Source: Shewanella olleyana
GTDB lineage: Bacteria; Pseudomonadota; Gammaproteobacteria; Enterobacterales; Shewanellaceae
NCBI RefSeq assembly: GCF_023283825.1
Contig: NZ_JAKILD010000011.1
Span: forward strand, 62,001 to 126,000
DNA: 64,000 nucleotides
Reading direction: 5' to 3'
Below the pieces are notes generated by a model that saw only the letters and a program-made list of their open reading frames with translations, was not told the DNA's origin and searched no databases. A program made the translations under genes and the position numbers. Positions within the stretch are counted from its first letter, which is position 1. Each line of letters begins with the position of its first letter. Positions 54,637 to 64,000 of this stretch are shown here, piece after piece.

Positions 54637-55827
54637 ATGCAAAATATGGTTATTCTCGGAGCGACAGGCTCTATTGGTAGTAGCACATTAAGTGTTATTG
54701 GTCATAATCCAGAGCAATATAATGTTTATGGACTCGTTGCCAATTCAAGCGTAGATAAAATGCTTGCTCTTTGTATTGAGCATAAACCTCGTTATGCTCA
54801 CATGGTTGATGCAAACGCCGCTAAAGCCCTTAAAGCTAAATTGCCAGTAAATCTATCAACAGAAGTGATAACGGGTGAAGATGAGCTTATTGATTTAGTA
54901 TCAGCATCAGCAGTCGATACCGTAATGGCAGCCATTGTTGGCGCTGCAGGTTTAAGATCGACTTTTGCAGCCGTTAAGTCAGGCAAGAGAGTCCTATTAG
55001 CCAATAAAGAAGCACTGGTAATGTCTGGTGAGCTGTTTATGAATGCCACCCGTGACAGCGGCGCAACCTTGCTGCCTGTCGACAGTGAGCATAATGCCAT
55101 TTTTCAATGCCTACCGACTGAAGTTCAATCAAATCTTGGTGAATGTGATTTAACTGCATCAGGTATATCGCATATTTTACTGACAGGTTCTGGTGGCCCG
55201 TTTTTAACTGCAGATCTTGCTACGTTAGATGCGATGACACCTGCTCAAGCCTGTAATCATCCTAATTGGTCTATGGGACCTAAAATATCCGTTGACTCAG
55301 CGACGATGATGAATAAAGGCCTTGAGTTTATTGAAGCTCGCTGGTTATTTAATACCAACGCAGAGCAACTTAAAGTTGTTATCCACCCTCAAAGTGTTAT
55401 TCATTCCATGGTGCAATATTTAGACGGTTCTGTTATTGCGCAAATGGGGAACCCTGATATGCGCACACCAATTGCACATTGTATGTCTTTTCCTGAAAGA
55501 ATTTACGCTGGAGTTGAACCTTTGGATTTTTTCAAAGTCCGAGAATTAAGCTTCTGTGAACCTGACTATAATCGTTTCCCTTGTTTAGCACTTGCAATGC
55601 AAGCGTGTGAAAAAGGACAGGAAGCGACAACGGTACTGAATGCCGCTAACGAAATAGCTGTTGATGCATTTTTAAATCAACACATAAAATTTACCGATAT
55701 TGCACGAGTGAATGAGACCTGTTTAGACAAGGTACCTCAATCTTCATTAAGTACCATTGAAGATATTATGAATTTAGATGCTCAAGCTCGAGATATCGCA
55801 AAAGAAGCAATCAAAGCAATTAACTAG
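54637..55827 (+). CDS. dxr: Dxr (IspC), 1-deoxy-D-xylulose 5-phosphate reductoisomerase
   Basis: The 396-residue NADPH-dependent enzyme makes methylerythritol phosphate in the non-mevalonate isoprenoid pathway. The Rossmann start [15 protein letters not shown], the metal-site region [15 protein letters not shown] and the loop [16 protein letters not shown] identify it. The product feeds the chain made by UppS, encoded in the same run. Confidence 0.98.
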   Translation: MQNMVILGATGSIGSSTLSVIGHNPEQYNVYGLVANSSVDKMLALCIEHKPRYAHMVDANAAKALKAKLPVNLSTEVITGEDELIDLVSASAVDTVMAAIVGAAGLRSTFAAVKSGKRVLLANKEALVMSGELFMNATRDSGATLLPVDSEHNAIFQCLPTEVQSNLGECDLTASGISHILLTGSGGPFLTADLATLDAMTPAQACNHPNWSMGPKISVDSATMMNKGLEFIEARWLFNTNAEQLKVVIHPQSVIHSMVQYLDGSVIAQMGNPDMRTPIAHCMSFPERIYAGVEPLDFFKVRELSFCEPDYNRFPCLALAMQACEKGQEATTVLNAANEIAVDAFLNQHIKFTDIARVNETCLDKVPQSSLSTIEDIMNLDAQARDIAKEAIKAIN

Positions 55828-55841
55828 TTCGTAGGAGAACG

Positions 55842-57212
55842 ATGTTCGATTTTTTATGGAACCTGGGGTCATTTATTGTCGCACTGGGTATTTTGATTAC
55901 TGCACATGAATACGGACATTTTTGGGTCGCACGTCGTTGCGGTATCAAAGTAGAACGTTTTTCTATTGGTTTTGGTAAAGCTATTTGGCGTAAAGTTGGC
56001 AAAGATGGCACTGAATATGTCGTCGCGATGATCCCGCTGGGGGGCTATGTCAAAATGCTCGACGAACGCGTAGAAGACGTTCCTGAAGAACTAAAAGATC
56101 AAGCATTTAATCGTAAAACTGTTTGGCAGCGTATCGCTGTGGTTTCAGCAGGCCCAATTGCAAACTTTATTTTTGCTATCGTTGCCTTGTATTTAATGTA
56201 TTTGATAGGCGTACCATCGCTTAAACCGGTTATCGATACCACAAAAGAAAATACACCCGCAGCCCAAATTGAACTTCAACAACCAATGCAAATCGTGTCA
56301 GTCTCTGGCCAAAAAGTCAGAAACTGGGAAGAAGTTAATCTTGCATTAGTGAGTCATATTGGTGGCCGAGAGCTTGATATCAGCCTTAAACCCTTATCTG
56401 CTTCAGCGACAGACCAGACTCCTTTACAAACTTACACCCTCGATATTCGCAATTGGCAATTCGATCCTGATAAAGAGTCGCCAATAACGGCCATGGGGCT
56501 AGGAATATACCGCCCAGGAATTGAACCCGTTATTGGACTTATATCAAAAGGCAGTGCTGCTGAGATAGCAGGTTTAGAGTTAGGTGATGAAATTATCAAG
56601 GTCAATCGTCAGCCTTATCAAGATTGGAATGGTTTTGTAGATGTGATACAAACGTCTGCAGAAAAGGATGTAGAGCTAACTGTTCTTCGAAATAACCAAC
56701 AAAAGACATTGGTGGTGACTCCTCAAGCACAAAAAAATGCCAATGGAGAAACAATCGGTGTGGTAGGTGTTAGCCCAACTCAAATTGATTGGCCTGAAAG
56801 TATGCGCTTCCAGCTTGAGTATGGCATAGTAGATTCCTTTGCTGCAGCAGCAGATAAAACATGGCAACTTGTGGTTGTCAGCTTTAAGATGATTGGAAAA
56901 TTATTTACCGGCGATGTGTCGGTGAAAAATCTGAGCGGTCCGATTTCTATAGCTCAAGGTGCTGGTACCAGTGCTGACTATGGATTGGTGTATTTTCTTG
57001 GGTTTATCGCACTCATCAGTGTGAACTTAGGCATCATTAATTTAATGCCTTTGCCAGTACTCGATGGGGGACACTTGCTGTATTACTTTATCGAAGTGAT
57101 TACGGGTAAGCCTGTGCCAGAGAAGGTACAGGACATAGGATTCAGGTTTGGTGCAGCTATGCTGTTATTGTTGATGAGTATTGCACTCTTTAACGATTTC
57201 TCCAGACTCTGA
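55842..57212 (+). CDS. rseP: RseP, site-2 intramembrane zinc protease
   Basis: The 456-residue inner-membrane protease cleaves RseA to release sigma-E. The zinc motif HEYGH occurs in the first span (ITAHEYGHFWVARR), two periplasmic PDZ domains follow (~residues 120-310), and the second zinc ligand lies in NLMPLPVLDGGHLLYY. Its place before bamA is conserved. Confidence 0.97.
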   Translation: MFDFLWNLGSFIVALGILITAHEYGHFWVARRCGIKVERFSIGFGKAIWRKVGKDGTEYVVAMIPLGGYVKMLDERVEDVPEELKDQAFNRKTVWQRIAVVSAGPIANFIFAIVALYLMYLIGVPSLKPVIDTTKENTPAAQIELQQPMQIVSVSGQKVRNWEEVNLALVSHIGGRELDISLKPLSASATDQTPLQTYTLDIRNWQFDPDKESPITAMGLGIYRPGIEPVIGLISKGSAAEIAGLELGDEIIKVNRQPYQDWNGFVDVIQTSAEKDVELTVLRNNQQKTLVVTPQAQKNANGETIGVVGVSPTQIDWPESMRFQLEYGIVDSFAAAADKTWQLVVVSFKMIGKLFTGDVSVKNLSGPISIAQGAGTSADYGLVYFLGFIALISVNLGIINLMPLPVLDGGHLLYYFIEVITGKPVPEKVQDIGFRFGAAMLLLLMSIALFNDFSRL

Positions 57213-57242
57213 GCAGGGAACACAAATAATTAGAAGTGCTCT

Positions 57243-59726
57243 ATGAGATTGAATAAACTTTTTGCCTCGATGATTTTAGTCGGCGCGTCATTTTCAGGCA
57301 ATGGTGTGGCTGAACCTTTCCAACCATTTGAAGTGACCGACATCCAGATTGATGGTTTACAACGAGTTGCACTTGGTGCTGCCTTGTTAAGTCTCCCCGT
57401 AAAAGTGGGTGATACTGTTGACCAAGTTAAATTACAACAAGCGATAAAAAGCTTATATGCCTCAACTAACTTTGAAACAATCAGTGTCGCCCGTGAAGAT
57501 GGTGTGCTGATTGTTAAAGTTAAAGAGCGTGCGACTATCAGTGCTGTTACCTTTGAAGGTAACAAAGATATTAAAGACGAGCAGCTTCAAGAAAGTTTGG
57601 ATGGCTCTGGCATTAAAATCGGTGAATCACTCGATAGAACCATGCTATCTGGGATTGAGAAAGGTCTGCAAGACTTCTATTACGGCGTAGGTAAGTACGG
57701 CGCGAAGGTAGAAGCTGAAGTGATCAACTTACCTCGTAACCGTGTTGAGCTTAAGTTCAACTTCACTGAAGGTTTAGCTGCTGAAATTCGCCAAATTAAC
57801 GTTGTTGGCAATACGGTATTTTCTGATGAAGAGTTAATTGGTTTATTAGAACTTAAAGACTATGTCGCTTGGTGGGATCTTTTTGGTGAGCGTCGCTATC
57901 AGAAACAAAAGCTACAAGCTGATTTAGAAACGGTTAAAACTTACTACCACAATCAGGGTTATATACGATTTGAAGTTACTTCGACTCAAGTTGCGATGAC
58001 GCCTGACAGAAAAGGTCTATATATCACCATCAATGTTGATGAAGGTGAAAAATATAAAGTCTCTGAAGTTAACTTAACTGGCGAGCTAATGGGCCGTGAC
58101 AAGTTGATGAAAGCGATTTTGCCGATTAAAGAAGGCGATATGTACAACGGCGGTGATGTAACCTTCACCGAAGAAATGTACAGCAAGTATCTAGGTCGCT
58201 TTGGTTATGCTTATCCTGAAGTGAAAACTTTCCCAGAAATTAATGACGAAACTAAAGAAGTTGCGTTAAATATCAATATTAATCCGGGAAAACGTGTTTA
58301 CGTGCGTTCTATTAACTTCAGTGGTAACACAGTTACTAAAGATGAAGTGATGCGTCGTGAATTACGTCAGATGGAAGGGGCTTGGTTAAACTCAGCGCAA
58401 GTTGAACAATCTAAATCACGTTTGAATCGCTTAGGCTATTTCGAAACCGTTGATACAGAGACCGTTCAAGTACCGGGAAGTGATGATCTTGTTGATGTTG
58501 CATTTAATGTAAAAGAGCAACCTTCAGGTTCATTTAATGCTGGTGTGGGTTACGGTACTGAATCAGGGTTGAGTCTTCAGTTTGGCGTTCAGCAAAGCAA
58601 CTTCTTAGGTACAGGTAACCAAGCTGGTGTGAGTTTAAATACCAACAAATATTCTAAGAACGTTAACTTCTCTTATACTGACCCATATTTTACTAAAGAT
58701 GGCGTGAGTTTAGGTGGTAGCATTTACTGGAATGAATTTGATGCGAACGAGGCTAACCTTGAGCGCTATAAAAACAAATCTTACGGTATTGCCTTAAACT
58801 CCGGTTTCCCAATTAACGAATACAACCGTTTAAACGGTGGTATTGGTTATCGTCATAACTCAATTTCTGAGATATCGGCTTATGAGCAAGCCTTACGTTT
58901 TTATAATGTATATCGTGAATCAGATGATCCAAATGCCGACTTAAGTTTTGATAACTTTGAGCTAAATGGTGGTTGGTCTCGCAGTACATTAAACCGTGGT
59001 ACCTTCCCAACAGATGGTTCATCACAACGTTTCAGTGCTAAAGCGACAATACCTGGTTCACACTTGCAGTACTTTAAGACCGATTTAGACACTAACTTCT
59101 ATCTGCCTTTATCGCGTAATCATGGCTTCGTATTATTAACGCGTGCTCGATTAGGTTATGCGAATGGTTATGGTCAGTTTAATGATAACGACCAAATTCT
59201 TCCTTTCTGGGAGAACTACTATTCAGGTGGTAGCAGTTCATTGCGTGGTTTTAAATCTAACTCTGTTGGCCCACGTTCATTCTATTTATACCGTGGTAGC
59301 GAACCATGTGCACCAGACCCTTCTGGCGACACTTGCTCATTACCTGGTGAACCAAACCAAATTCAAGTGAGTTCAGGTCGCTCAATTGGTGGTAATGCCA
59401 TCGCGACTGCGAGTATGGAAGTGATTGTTCCAACTCCATTCTTGGATGAGGCTTATTCTAATTCAGTACGTACTAGTTTCTTTGTTGATGCTGGTAACGT
59501 ATGGGATACCGAGTTTGATTATGACTCGTACAGATATCTTCCAGCTGATGAGTTTGATAAGTTGGAAGATTATAGTGACCCAAGTCGAATTCGTGCCTCT
59601 TGGGGTATGAGTGTTCAGTGGTTATCACCGATGGGACCTATGGTGTTTAGCTTGGCTTGGCCGATTAAAGAATACGAAGATGATGAAACAGAGATCTTTT
59701 CGTTCAATATTGGCAAAACGTTCTAA
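57243..59726 (+). CDS. bamA: BamA, outer-membrane protein assembly factor
   Basis: The 827-residue protein inserts beta-barrel proteins into the outer membrane. It has a signal peptide ending near AEPF, five POTRA domains (~25-425, for example VTFEGNKDIKDEQLQESL and INFSGNTVTKDEVMRRELRQ) and a 16-strand barrel including the conserved SSLRGF motif in loop 6. It ends in Phe (SFNIGKTF), the outer-membrane C-terminal signature. Confidence 0.98.
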   Translation: MRLNKLFASMILVGASFSGNGVAEPFQPFEVTDIQIDGLQRVALGAALLSLPVKVGDTVDQVKLQQAIKSLYASTNFETISVAREDGVLIVKVKERATISAVTFEGNKDIKDEQLQESLDGSGIKIGESLDRTMLSGIEKGLQDFYYGVGKYGAKVEAEVINLPRNRVELKFNFTEGLAAEIRQINVVGNTVFSDEELIGLLELKDYVAWWDLFGERRYQKQKLQADLETVKTYYHNQGYIRFEVTSTQVAMTPDRKGLYITINVDEGEKYKVSEVNLTGELMGRDKLMKAILPIKEGDMYNGGDVTFTEEMYSKYLGRFGYAYPEVKTFPEINDETKEVALNININPGKRVYVRSINFSGNTVTKDEVMRRELRQMEGAWLNSAQVEQSKSRLNRLGYFETVDTETVQVPGSDDLVDVAFNVKEQPSGSFNAGVGYGTESGLSLQFGVQQSNFLGTGNQAGVSLNTNKYSKNVNFSYTDPYFTKDGVSLGGSIYWNEFDANEANLERYKNKSYGIALNSGFPINEYNRLNGGIGYRHNSISEISAYEQALRFYNVYRESDDPNADLSFDNFELNGGWSRSTLNRGTFPTDGSSQRFSAKATIPGSHLQYFKTDLDTNFYLPLSRNHGFVLLTRARLGYANGYGQFNDNDQILPFWENYYSGGSSSLRGFKSNSVGPRSFYLYRGSEPCAPDPSGDTCSLPGEPNQIQVSSGRSIGGNAIATASMEVIVPTPFLDEAYSNSVRTSFFVDAGNVWDTEFDYDSYRYLPADEFDKLEDYSDPSRIRASWGMSVQWLSPMGPMVFSLAWPIKEYEDDETEIFSFNIGKTF

Positions 59727-59773
59727 AACAAATAAACTCGGCAAGTTTTGCTGATAATAATAAGGAGTCTATT

Positions 59774-60280
59774 TTGAAAAAGATGGTAAATCGCGCGTTA
59801 GTAACAATGGCATTTTTAAGTGCACCTATGATGGCACATGCTGAAAAAATTGCTGTGGTTGATATGGGCGAAGTATTTGAGCAGCTACCACAACGTGAAC
59901 AAATCTCTCAATCTCTTAAAACTGAGTTTGGTGATCGAGTCGCTGAAGTACAAAAGATGCAAGAAGAAATGCAAGGTATGGTTGAGAAGCAGCAGCGCGA
60001 TGGTGCGTTGATGAGCGATAGTCAAAAAACGGATCTTGTACGTAAAATGGAGTCACTTAAATCAGACTTCCAACTAAAAGGCAAAGCACTTGATGAAGAT
60101 ATGCGTCGTCGTCAAGGCGAAGAGCAAAATAAACTTTTAGTAAAAGTGCAAGAAGCGATCAACACTATCGCTGCAAAAGAGTCTTACGATATCGTTCTTC
60201 AACGTGGTGCTGTTATTTTCGTTAAGCCTGATGCAGACATCAGCAATCAAGTTGTTCAAGCGTTAAGTAAAGGCAACTAA
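59774..60280 (+). CDS. skp: Skp (OmpH), periplasmic chaperone
   Basis: The 168-residue chaperone escorts unfolded outer-membrane proteins. It has a signal peptide cleaved after MMAHA, then KIAVVDMGEVFEQLPQR and a long helical hairpin (QKMQEEMQGMVEKQQRDG). The start is TTG at 59774-59776, with AAGGAG 6 bp upstream. It ends exactly where lpxD begins. Confidence 0.95.
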   Translation: MKKMVNRALVTMAFLSAPMMAHAEKIAVVDMGEVFEQLPQREQISQSLKTEFGDRVAEVQKMQEEMQGMVEKQQRDGALMSDSQKTDLVRKMESLKSDFQLKGKALDEDMRRRQGEEQNKLLVKVQEAINTIAAKESYDIVLQRGAVIFVKPDADISNQVVQALSKGN

Positions 60281-61299
60281 TGAAAACTGTGACTTTAAAA
60301 GAGCTTGGTCAGCTATTGGGAGCGTCTATTAAAGGTGACGAATCATTGGAAATTACCAGTGTGGCCACTTTAGAAGATGCTACCCAAGATCAACTTTCTT
60401 TTTTAGCCAATAGTAAGTACCGTGCACAGCTTGATAAAACTCAAGCTGGCGCGGTGTTATTGAGTGAAAAAGATGCTGAAGATTACCAAGGTAATGCTTT
60501 GGTTTTGAAAGATCCTTATGTCGGTTTTGCCCGAATTGCCCAACTTCTTGATACTACACCTAAAGTGACTTTAGGTATTCATCCTTCTGCTCAAATCGAT
60601 CCTTCTGCGCAATTGGGTGAGGATGTCGCCATTGCTGCTAATGTCGTCGTGGGTGCCAATGTTATTATTGGAAATAATGTCCAAGTTGGTCCGGGGAGTG
60701 TGATTGGCGAGCAGTCCATTATTGGTTCTGGTAGTTGTTTAAAAGCCAATGTGACGTTTTATCATGATGTTGTCGTTGGACAGGATTGTATATTTCATTC
60801 TGGAAGTGTCATAGGCTCTGACGGCTTTGGTTATGCCAATGAAAAAGGCAACTGGATTAAAATACCGCAAACAGGTGGTGTTAGAATCGGTGATAGAGTC
60901 GAAGTTGGTGCGGGAACGACAATTGACCGAGGTGCGTTGTCACACACTGAAATTCATGACGGTGTGATAATTGATAATCAAGTTCAGATCGCACACAACT
61001 GCGTTGTTGGACTCAATAGTGCTATAGCGGGGACGTCTTTCCTTGCAGGCAGTGCCACTATTGGTAAGTATTGCATCATCGGTGGAGGCAGTGGTATTGC
61101 TGGCCATTTGAATGTAGTTGATGGCACTCATGTCTCTGGCAGTACTAATGTTACCAGTGAAATACGTAAACCGGGTCTGTATTCATCTGCTACAATTGCT
61201 ATGGATAACAAGACGTGGCGACGTAATACCGTTCGTTTCCGTCATTTAGACGAATTATTTAATCGTGTTAAAACGATTGAAAAGAAAATCAAAGATTAG
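60280..61299 (+). CDS. lpxD: LpxD, UDP-3-O-acylglucosamine N-acyltransferase
   Basis: The 339-residue enzyme adds the second 3-hydroxyacyl chain in lipid A synthesis. An N-terminal uridine-binding domain (~1-100) precedes the left-handed beta helix with hexapeptide repeats ([20 protein letters not shown]) and the catalytic-His region [16 protein letters not shown]. Its ATG overlaps the skp stop by one base. Confidence 0.97.
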   Translation: MKTVTLKELGQLLGASIKGDESLEITSVATLEDATQDQLSFLANSKYRAQLDKTQAGAVLLSEKDAEDYQGNALVLKDPYVGFARIAQLLDTTPKVTLGIHPSAQIDPSAQLGEDVAIAANVVVGANVIIGNNVQVGPGSVIGEQSIIGSGSCLKANVTFYHDVVVGQDCIFHSGSVIGSDGFGYANEKGNWIKIPQTGGVRIGDRVEVGAGTTIDRGALSHTEIHDGVIIDNQVQIAHNCVVGLNSAIAGTSFLAGSATIGKYCIIGGGSGIAGHLNVVDGTHVSGSTNVTSEIRKPGLYSSATIAMDNKTWRRNTVRFRHLDELFNRVKTIEKKIKD

Positions 61300-61337
61300 A
61301 AGTCATGGCTCAAAGTAGCCATTGCGAGGACTTAAGC

Positions 61338-61799
61338 GTGTCAAACCAATTAAATACAATGGATATTGAAGAAATCCTTCAGTATCTTCCTCATAGATAT
61401 CCATTTTTGTTAGTTGACCGTGTATTAGATTATACCGTTGGTGAATCTTTACATGCGATTAAAAACGTGACGTTTAATGAACCATTTTTCCAAGGTCATT
61501 TCCCTGTAAAACCTGTAATGCCAGGCGTATTAATCATTGAAGCTATGGCACAAGCAACAGGTTTATTAGCATTTAAGACCATGAGCCCAGATCCTTCACC
61601 AGATGTTTTATACCTACTTGCTGGTGTCGATAAGGCGCGTTTTAAACGCGTTGTTTCTCCTGGTGACCAAGTTCATTTCCATGTCAAAATGATTAAAGAA
61701 CGCCGAGGGATTGGTGTATTTGAAGGGCAAGCTTTCGTCGATGGCGAGTTAGCGTGTTCTGCCGAAATTATGTGTGCACGTAGAGAGATCAACAAGTGA
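61338..61799 (+). CDS. fabZ: FabZ, 3-hydroxyacyl-ACP dehydratase
   Basis: The hotdog-fold enzyme dehydrates 3-hydroxyacyl-ACP in fatty acid elongation. The catalytic region is [13 protein letters not shown], then [25 protein letters not shown] at 61305 is open (164 residues), but GTG at 61338 with GAGG 8 bp upstream gives 153 residues ([14 protein letters not shown]), closer to other FabZ proteins, and is preferred. Confidence 0.94.
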   Translation: MSNQLNTMDIEEILQYLPHRYPFLLVDRVLDYTVGESLHAIKNVTFNEPFFQGHFPVKPVMPGVLIIEAMAQATGLLAFKTMSPDPSPDVLYLLAGVDKARFKRVVSPGDQVHFHVKMIKERRGIGVFEGQAFVDGELACSAEIMCARREINK

Positions 61800-62566
61800 T
61801 TGATAAGTTAGCATTCGTACATCCAGACGCAAAAATTGGTAACAACGTCACTATTGGCCCTTGGAGTTATATCGGCGCTGATGTTGAAATTGGCGACGAC
61901 ACTTGGGTAAGCTCACATGTTGTTATCAAAGGACCAAGTATTATTGGTAAAGGCAACCGTTTTTTCCAGTTCTCATCGATTGGTGAAGAATGCCAGGATA
62001 AAAAGTATGCGGGTGAGCCAACCACATTGATCATGGGCGATAATAATATTGTCCGTGAAAACGTGACCATTCATCGTGGCACGATTCAAGATAATAGCGA
62101 AACCCACATTGGCTCTAATAATCTATTAATGGCCTACGTTCATATTGCCCATGATTGTGTCCTAGGCGATAACATCATCATGGCAAATAATGCATCTATT
62201 GCAGGTCATGTACATGTTGGTGACTGGGCTATTTTAGGTGGTATGACTGGTGTACATCAGTTTGTGCATATTGGTGCTCACGCCTTTACAGCTGGCTCGT
62301 CAACTATTTTCCAAGATGTGCCGCCGTTTGTCATGGCCGCTGGTAGTCCTGCTATCCCTCGCGGGTTAAATGTAGAAGGGCTTAAACGCCGTGGTTTTAC
62401 TAAAGAGACGCAACATGCGATCCGTCGTACTTATAAATCTCTGTACCGTAAAAACTTAACTATCGAAGAAGCATTGGCTGAAATTACTGAAGATGCTGAA
62501 TCTGATGAGTACGTTAAAGGTATGGTTGATTTTATTAATGGCTCTTCCCGTGGGATCATTCGATAG
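61796..62566 (+). CDS. lpxA: LpxA, UDP-GlcNAc 3-O-acyltransferase
   Basis: The 256-residue enzyme catalyses the first step of lipid A synthesis. Hexapeptide-repeat beta helix ([20 protein letters not shown]) and the catalytic-His region [20 protein letters not shown] are followed by a helical C-terminus. The start is GTG at 61796, overlapping the fabZ stop as GTGA. Confidence 0.97.
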   Translation: MIDKLAFVHPDAKIGNNVTIGPWSYIGADVEIGDDTWVSSHVVIKGPSIIGKGNRFFQFSSIGEECQDKKYAGEPTTLIMGDNNIVRENVTIHRGTIQDNSETHIGSNNLLMAYVHIAHDCVLGDNIIMANNASIAGHVHVGDWAILGGMTGVHQFVHIGAHAFTAGSSTIFQDVPPFVMAAGSPAIPRGLNVEGLKRRGFTKETQHAIRRTYKSLYRKNLTIEEALAEITEDAESDEYVKGMVDFINGSSRGIIR

Positions 62567-62574
62567 AATAAACA

Positions 62575-63741
62575 ATGACAAATAATACCCCTCGTATATT
62601 TGCAATGGTCGCCGGAGAAATCTCAGGCGATATTTTAGGTGCAGGATTAATTAAGTCTCTGCAAAAGCACTATCCTGATGCCAGATTTATTGGCATTGGC
62701 GGTCCTCAGATGGAAGCGCTTGGCTTTGAAAGCTTTTTTTCTTATGAAGAGCTTGCGGTGATGGGAATTGTTGAAGTCCTTGGACGATTACCAAGATTAC
62801 TGAAGGTTAGAGCTACGCTCATTGAAAAAATATGCCAAGCGAAACCTGACTGCTTTATTGGTATTGATGCTCCTGATTTTAATATTGGTCTTGAGTTAAA
62901 GCTTAAGAATAAAGGCATTAAAACAGTTCATTATGTCAGTCCATCAGTTTGGGCTTGGCGTCCAAAGCGTATCTTTAAAATAGCGAAAGCCACTAACATG
63001 GTATTGTCGTTACTGCCTTTTGAAAAAGCCTTTTACGATAAATATCAAGTTCCTTGCACTTTTGTTGGTCACACTCTGGCTGATGATATCCCCATGGAAA
63101 GTGACAAATTTGCTGCGCGAAAATTACTTGGGCTAGATCCAACAGCAGAATACTTAGCAGTACTACCGGGTTCTCGAGGTAGTGAGCTTAAGCAACTCGC
63201 TGAGCCATTTATCAAAGCTATCGTCCTCGTTAAACAAAAGTATCCCGATATTAAATTTGTCACTCCGTTAGTGAATCAGACTCGAAGAGAGCAGTTTGTT
63301 GCAGCGCTTAAAGCATTTGCACCTGATCTTGAGATTGAACTGGTAGAAGGCCAATCTCGTGAAGTCATGGCGGCATCGGATGCAATATTACTCGCATCAG
63401 GAACCGCAGCTTTAGAGGCGATGTTAATTAAGCGCCCAACTGTCATGTCTTATCGAGTGAATGGACTGACTTACAGCATAGCTAAAAGGTTGATGAGTCT
63501 TGAGCATTACTCTTTACCTAATTTATTAGCAGATAGAGCGTTAATTCCTGAGATTGTGCAAGATGAGTGTAATGAACACAATATTGCTGCAGCCGTTATT
63601 GAGCAGCTGAATATCGATTTTGCGCCTTTGAAAGCAGAGTTTGAAAAATTACATCTAACACTGCGTTGTAATGCTAGTGATAGAGCGGCTGATGCAGTGA
63701 TCAAAGTGATAAACGACCCTCAATCACAAGAGACTAACTAA
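62575..63741 (+). CDS. lpxB: LpxB, lipid-A-disaccharide synthase
   Basis: The 388-residue glycosyltransferase joins UDP-2,3-diacylglucosamine and lipid X. The N-terminal [14 protein letters not shown] and the segments [14 protein letters not shown] and [12 protein letters not shown] identify it. It lies 8 bp after lpxA, and its TAA overlaps the rnhB ATG by one base. Confidence 0.98.
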   Translation: MTNNTPRIFAMVAGEISGDILGAGLIKSLQKHYPDARFIGIGGPQMEALGFESFFSYEELAVMGIVEVLGRLPRLLKVRATLIEKICQAKPDCFIGIDAPDFNIGLELKLKNKGIKTVHYVSPSVWAWRPKRIFKIAKATNMVLSLLPFEKAFYDKYQVPCTFVGHTLADDIPMESDKFAARKLLGLDPTAEYLAVLPGSRGSELKQLAEPFIKAIVLVKQKYPDIKFVTPLVNQTRREQFVAALKAFAPDLEIELVEGQSREVMAASDAILLASGTAALEAMLIKRPTVMSYRVNGLTYSIAKRLMSLEHYSLPNLLADRALIPEIVQDECNEHNIAAAVIEQLNIDFAPLKAEFEKLHLTLRCNASDRAADAVIKVINDPQSQETN

Positions 63742-64000
63742 TGAGCCGAATTCCTGCAGTAATAAAAGGCATCACTCACGAACAGGTTGAATATATAAGC
63801 CGTGGTGTAGTCGCTGGGGTCGATGAAGTTGGCCGTGGCCCATTAGTGGGTGATGTTGTAACTGCTGCAGTTATTTTAGATCCAAATAATCCTATTACAG
63901 GCCTAAATGATTCTAAAAAGCTTACAGAGAAGCGCCGTGAAGCCTTGTATGTCGAAATTATGGATAAAGCATTAGCGATCAGTGTTGGCCGCGCAACGCC
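63741..64000 (+). CDS. rnhB: RnhB, ribonuclease HII, 5' part (window end)
   Basis: The frame runs from ATG at 63741 to the window edge (86 codons), so the C-terminal half is missing here. [19 protein letters not shown] contains the catalytic Asp-Glu pair of RNase HII, and [13 protein letters not shown] follows. It removes ribonucleotides from RNA-DNA hybrids. Its place after lpxB is conserved. Confidence 0.96.
   Translation, partial: MSRIPAVIKGITHEQVEYISRGVVAGVDEVGRGPLVGDVVTAAVILDPNNPITGLNDSKKLTEKRREALYVEIMDKALAISVGRAT

Overview
The window looks like chromosomal DNA of a marine, EPA-producing gammaproteobacterium, most likely Shewanella. It carries a full pfa (omega-3 polyunsaturated fatty acid synthase) locus beside gene orders typical of Shewanella and its relatives: syd/queF, truC-yqcC-flavodoxin, map-glnD-dapD facing rpsB-tsf-pyrH-frr, and uppS-cdsA-dxr-rseP-bamA-skp-lpxD-fabZ-lpxA-lpxB-rnhB. 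Species assignment is inference from gene content; no rRNA is present.

Layout. 1-632: 5' part of an Aer-type energy-taxis receptor with an FNR-like box upstream. 804-3686: a CadC/ToxR-like membrane regulator and a fatty-acid hydroxylase/sterol-desaturase-family gene, divergent around a perfect 24-bp palindrome. 3791-26991: the PUFA locus. pfaR-A-B-C-D run on the minus strand, with 4-bp overlaps between the first four genes; a divergent EF-G paralogue and pfaE (phosphopantetheinyl transferase, TTG start) lie on the plus strand. 27056-30851: an exported alkylsulfatase with a divergent LysR regulator, then an RsuA/RluE-type pseudouridine synthase. 31178-36900: HAD phosphatase, queF, syd, DUF2310, DUF3192, DUF2789, GNAT and Mpo1-like genes. 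36901-38703: no protein genes but two tandem CsrB-family sRNAs, each with an 18-bp UvrY/GacA-type palindrome and an intrinsic terminator. 38704-44928: DUF3301/DUF3549, yqcC, truC, flavodoxin, a sugar PTS IICB and purU. 45069-64000: housekeeping genes for lysine, nitrogen control, translation, isoprenoid, phospholipid, outer-membrane assembly and lipid A.

How the parts work together. PfaA (KS-AT-six ACPs-KR-DH-like), PfaB (AT), PfaC (KS-CLF-DH-DH) and PfaD (enoyl reductase) form the iterative synthase; PfaE loads the ACP arms; PfaR is its presumed regulator. The right end makes the envelope (undecaprenol, CDP-diacylglycerol, BamA, lipid A). The two Csr RNAs would titrate CsrA and so act on mRNAs globally.

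Most notable points: (i) the twin Csr sRNAs, whose palindromes and -10 hexamers are separated by exactly the same 174 bp; (ii) PfaR, which reads as a domesticated IS481-type transposase that has lost its catalytic residues; (iii) the 24-bp palindrome at 2780-2803; (iv) the EF-G paralogue inside the PUFA locus with altered GTPase motifs. No CRISPR array, intact insertion sequence, prophage, tRNA or rRNA was seen.
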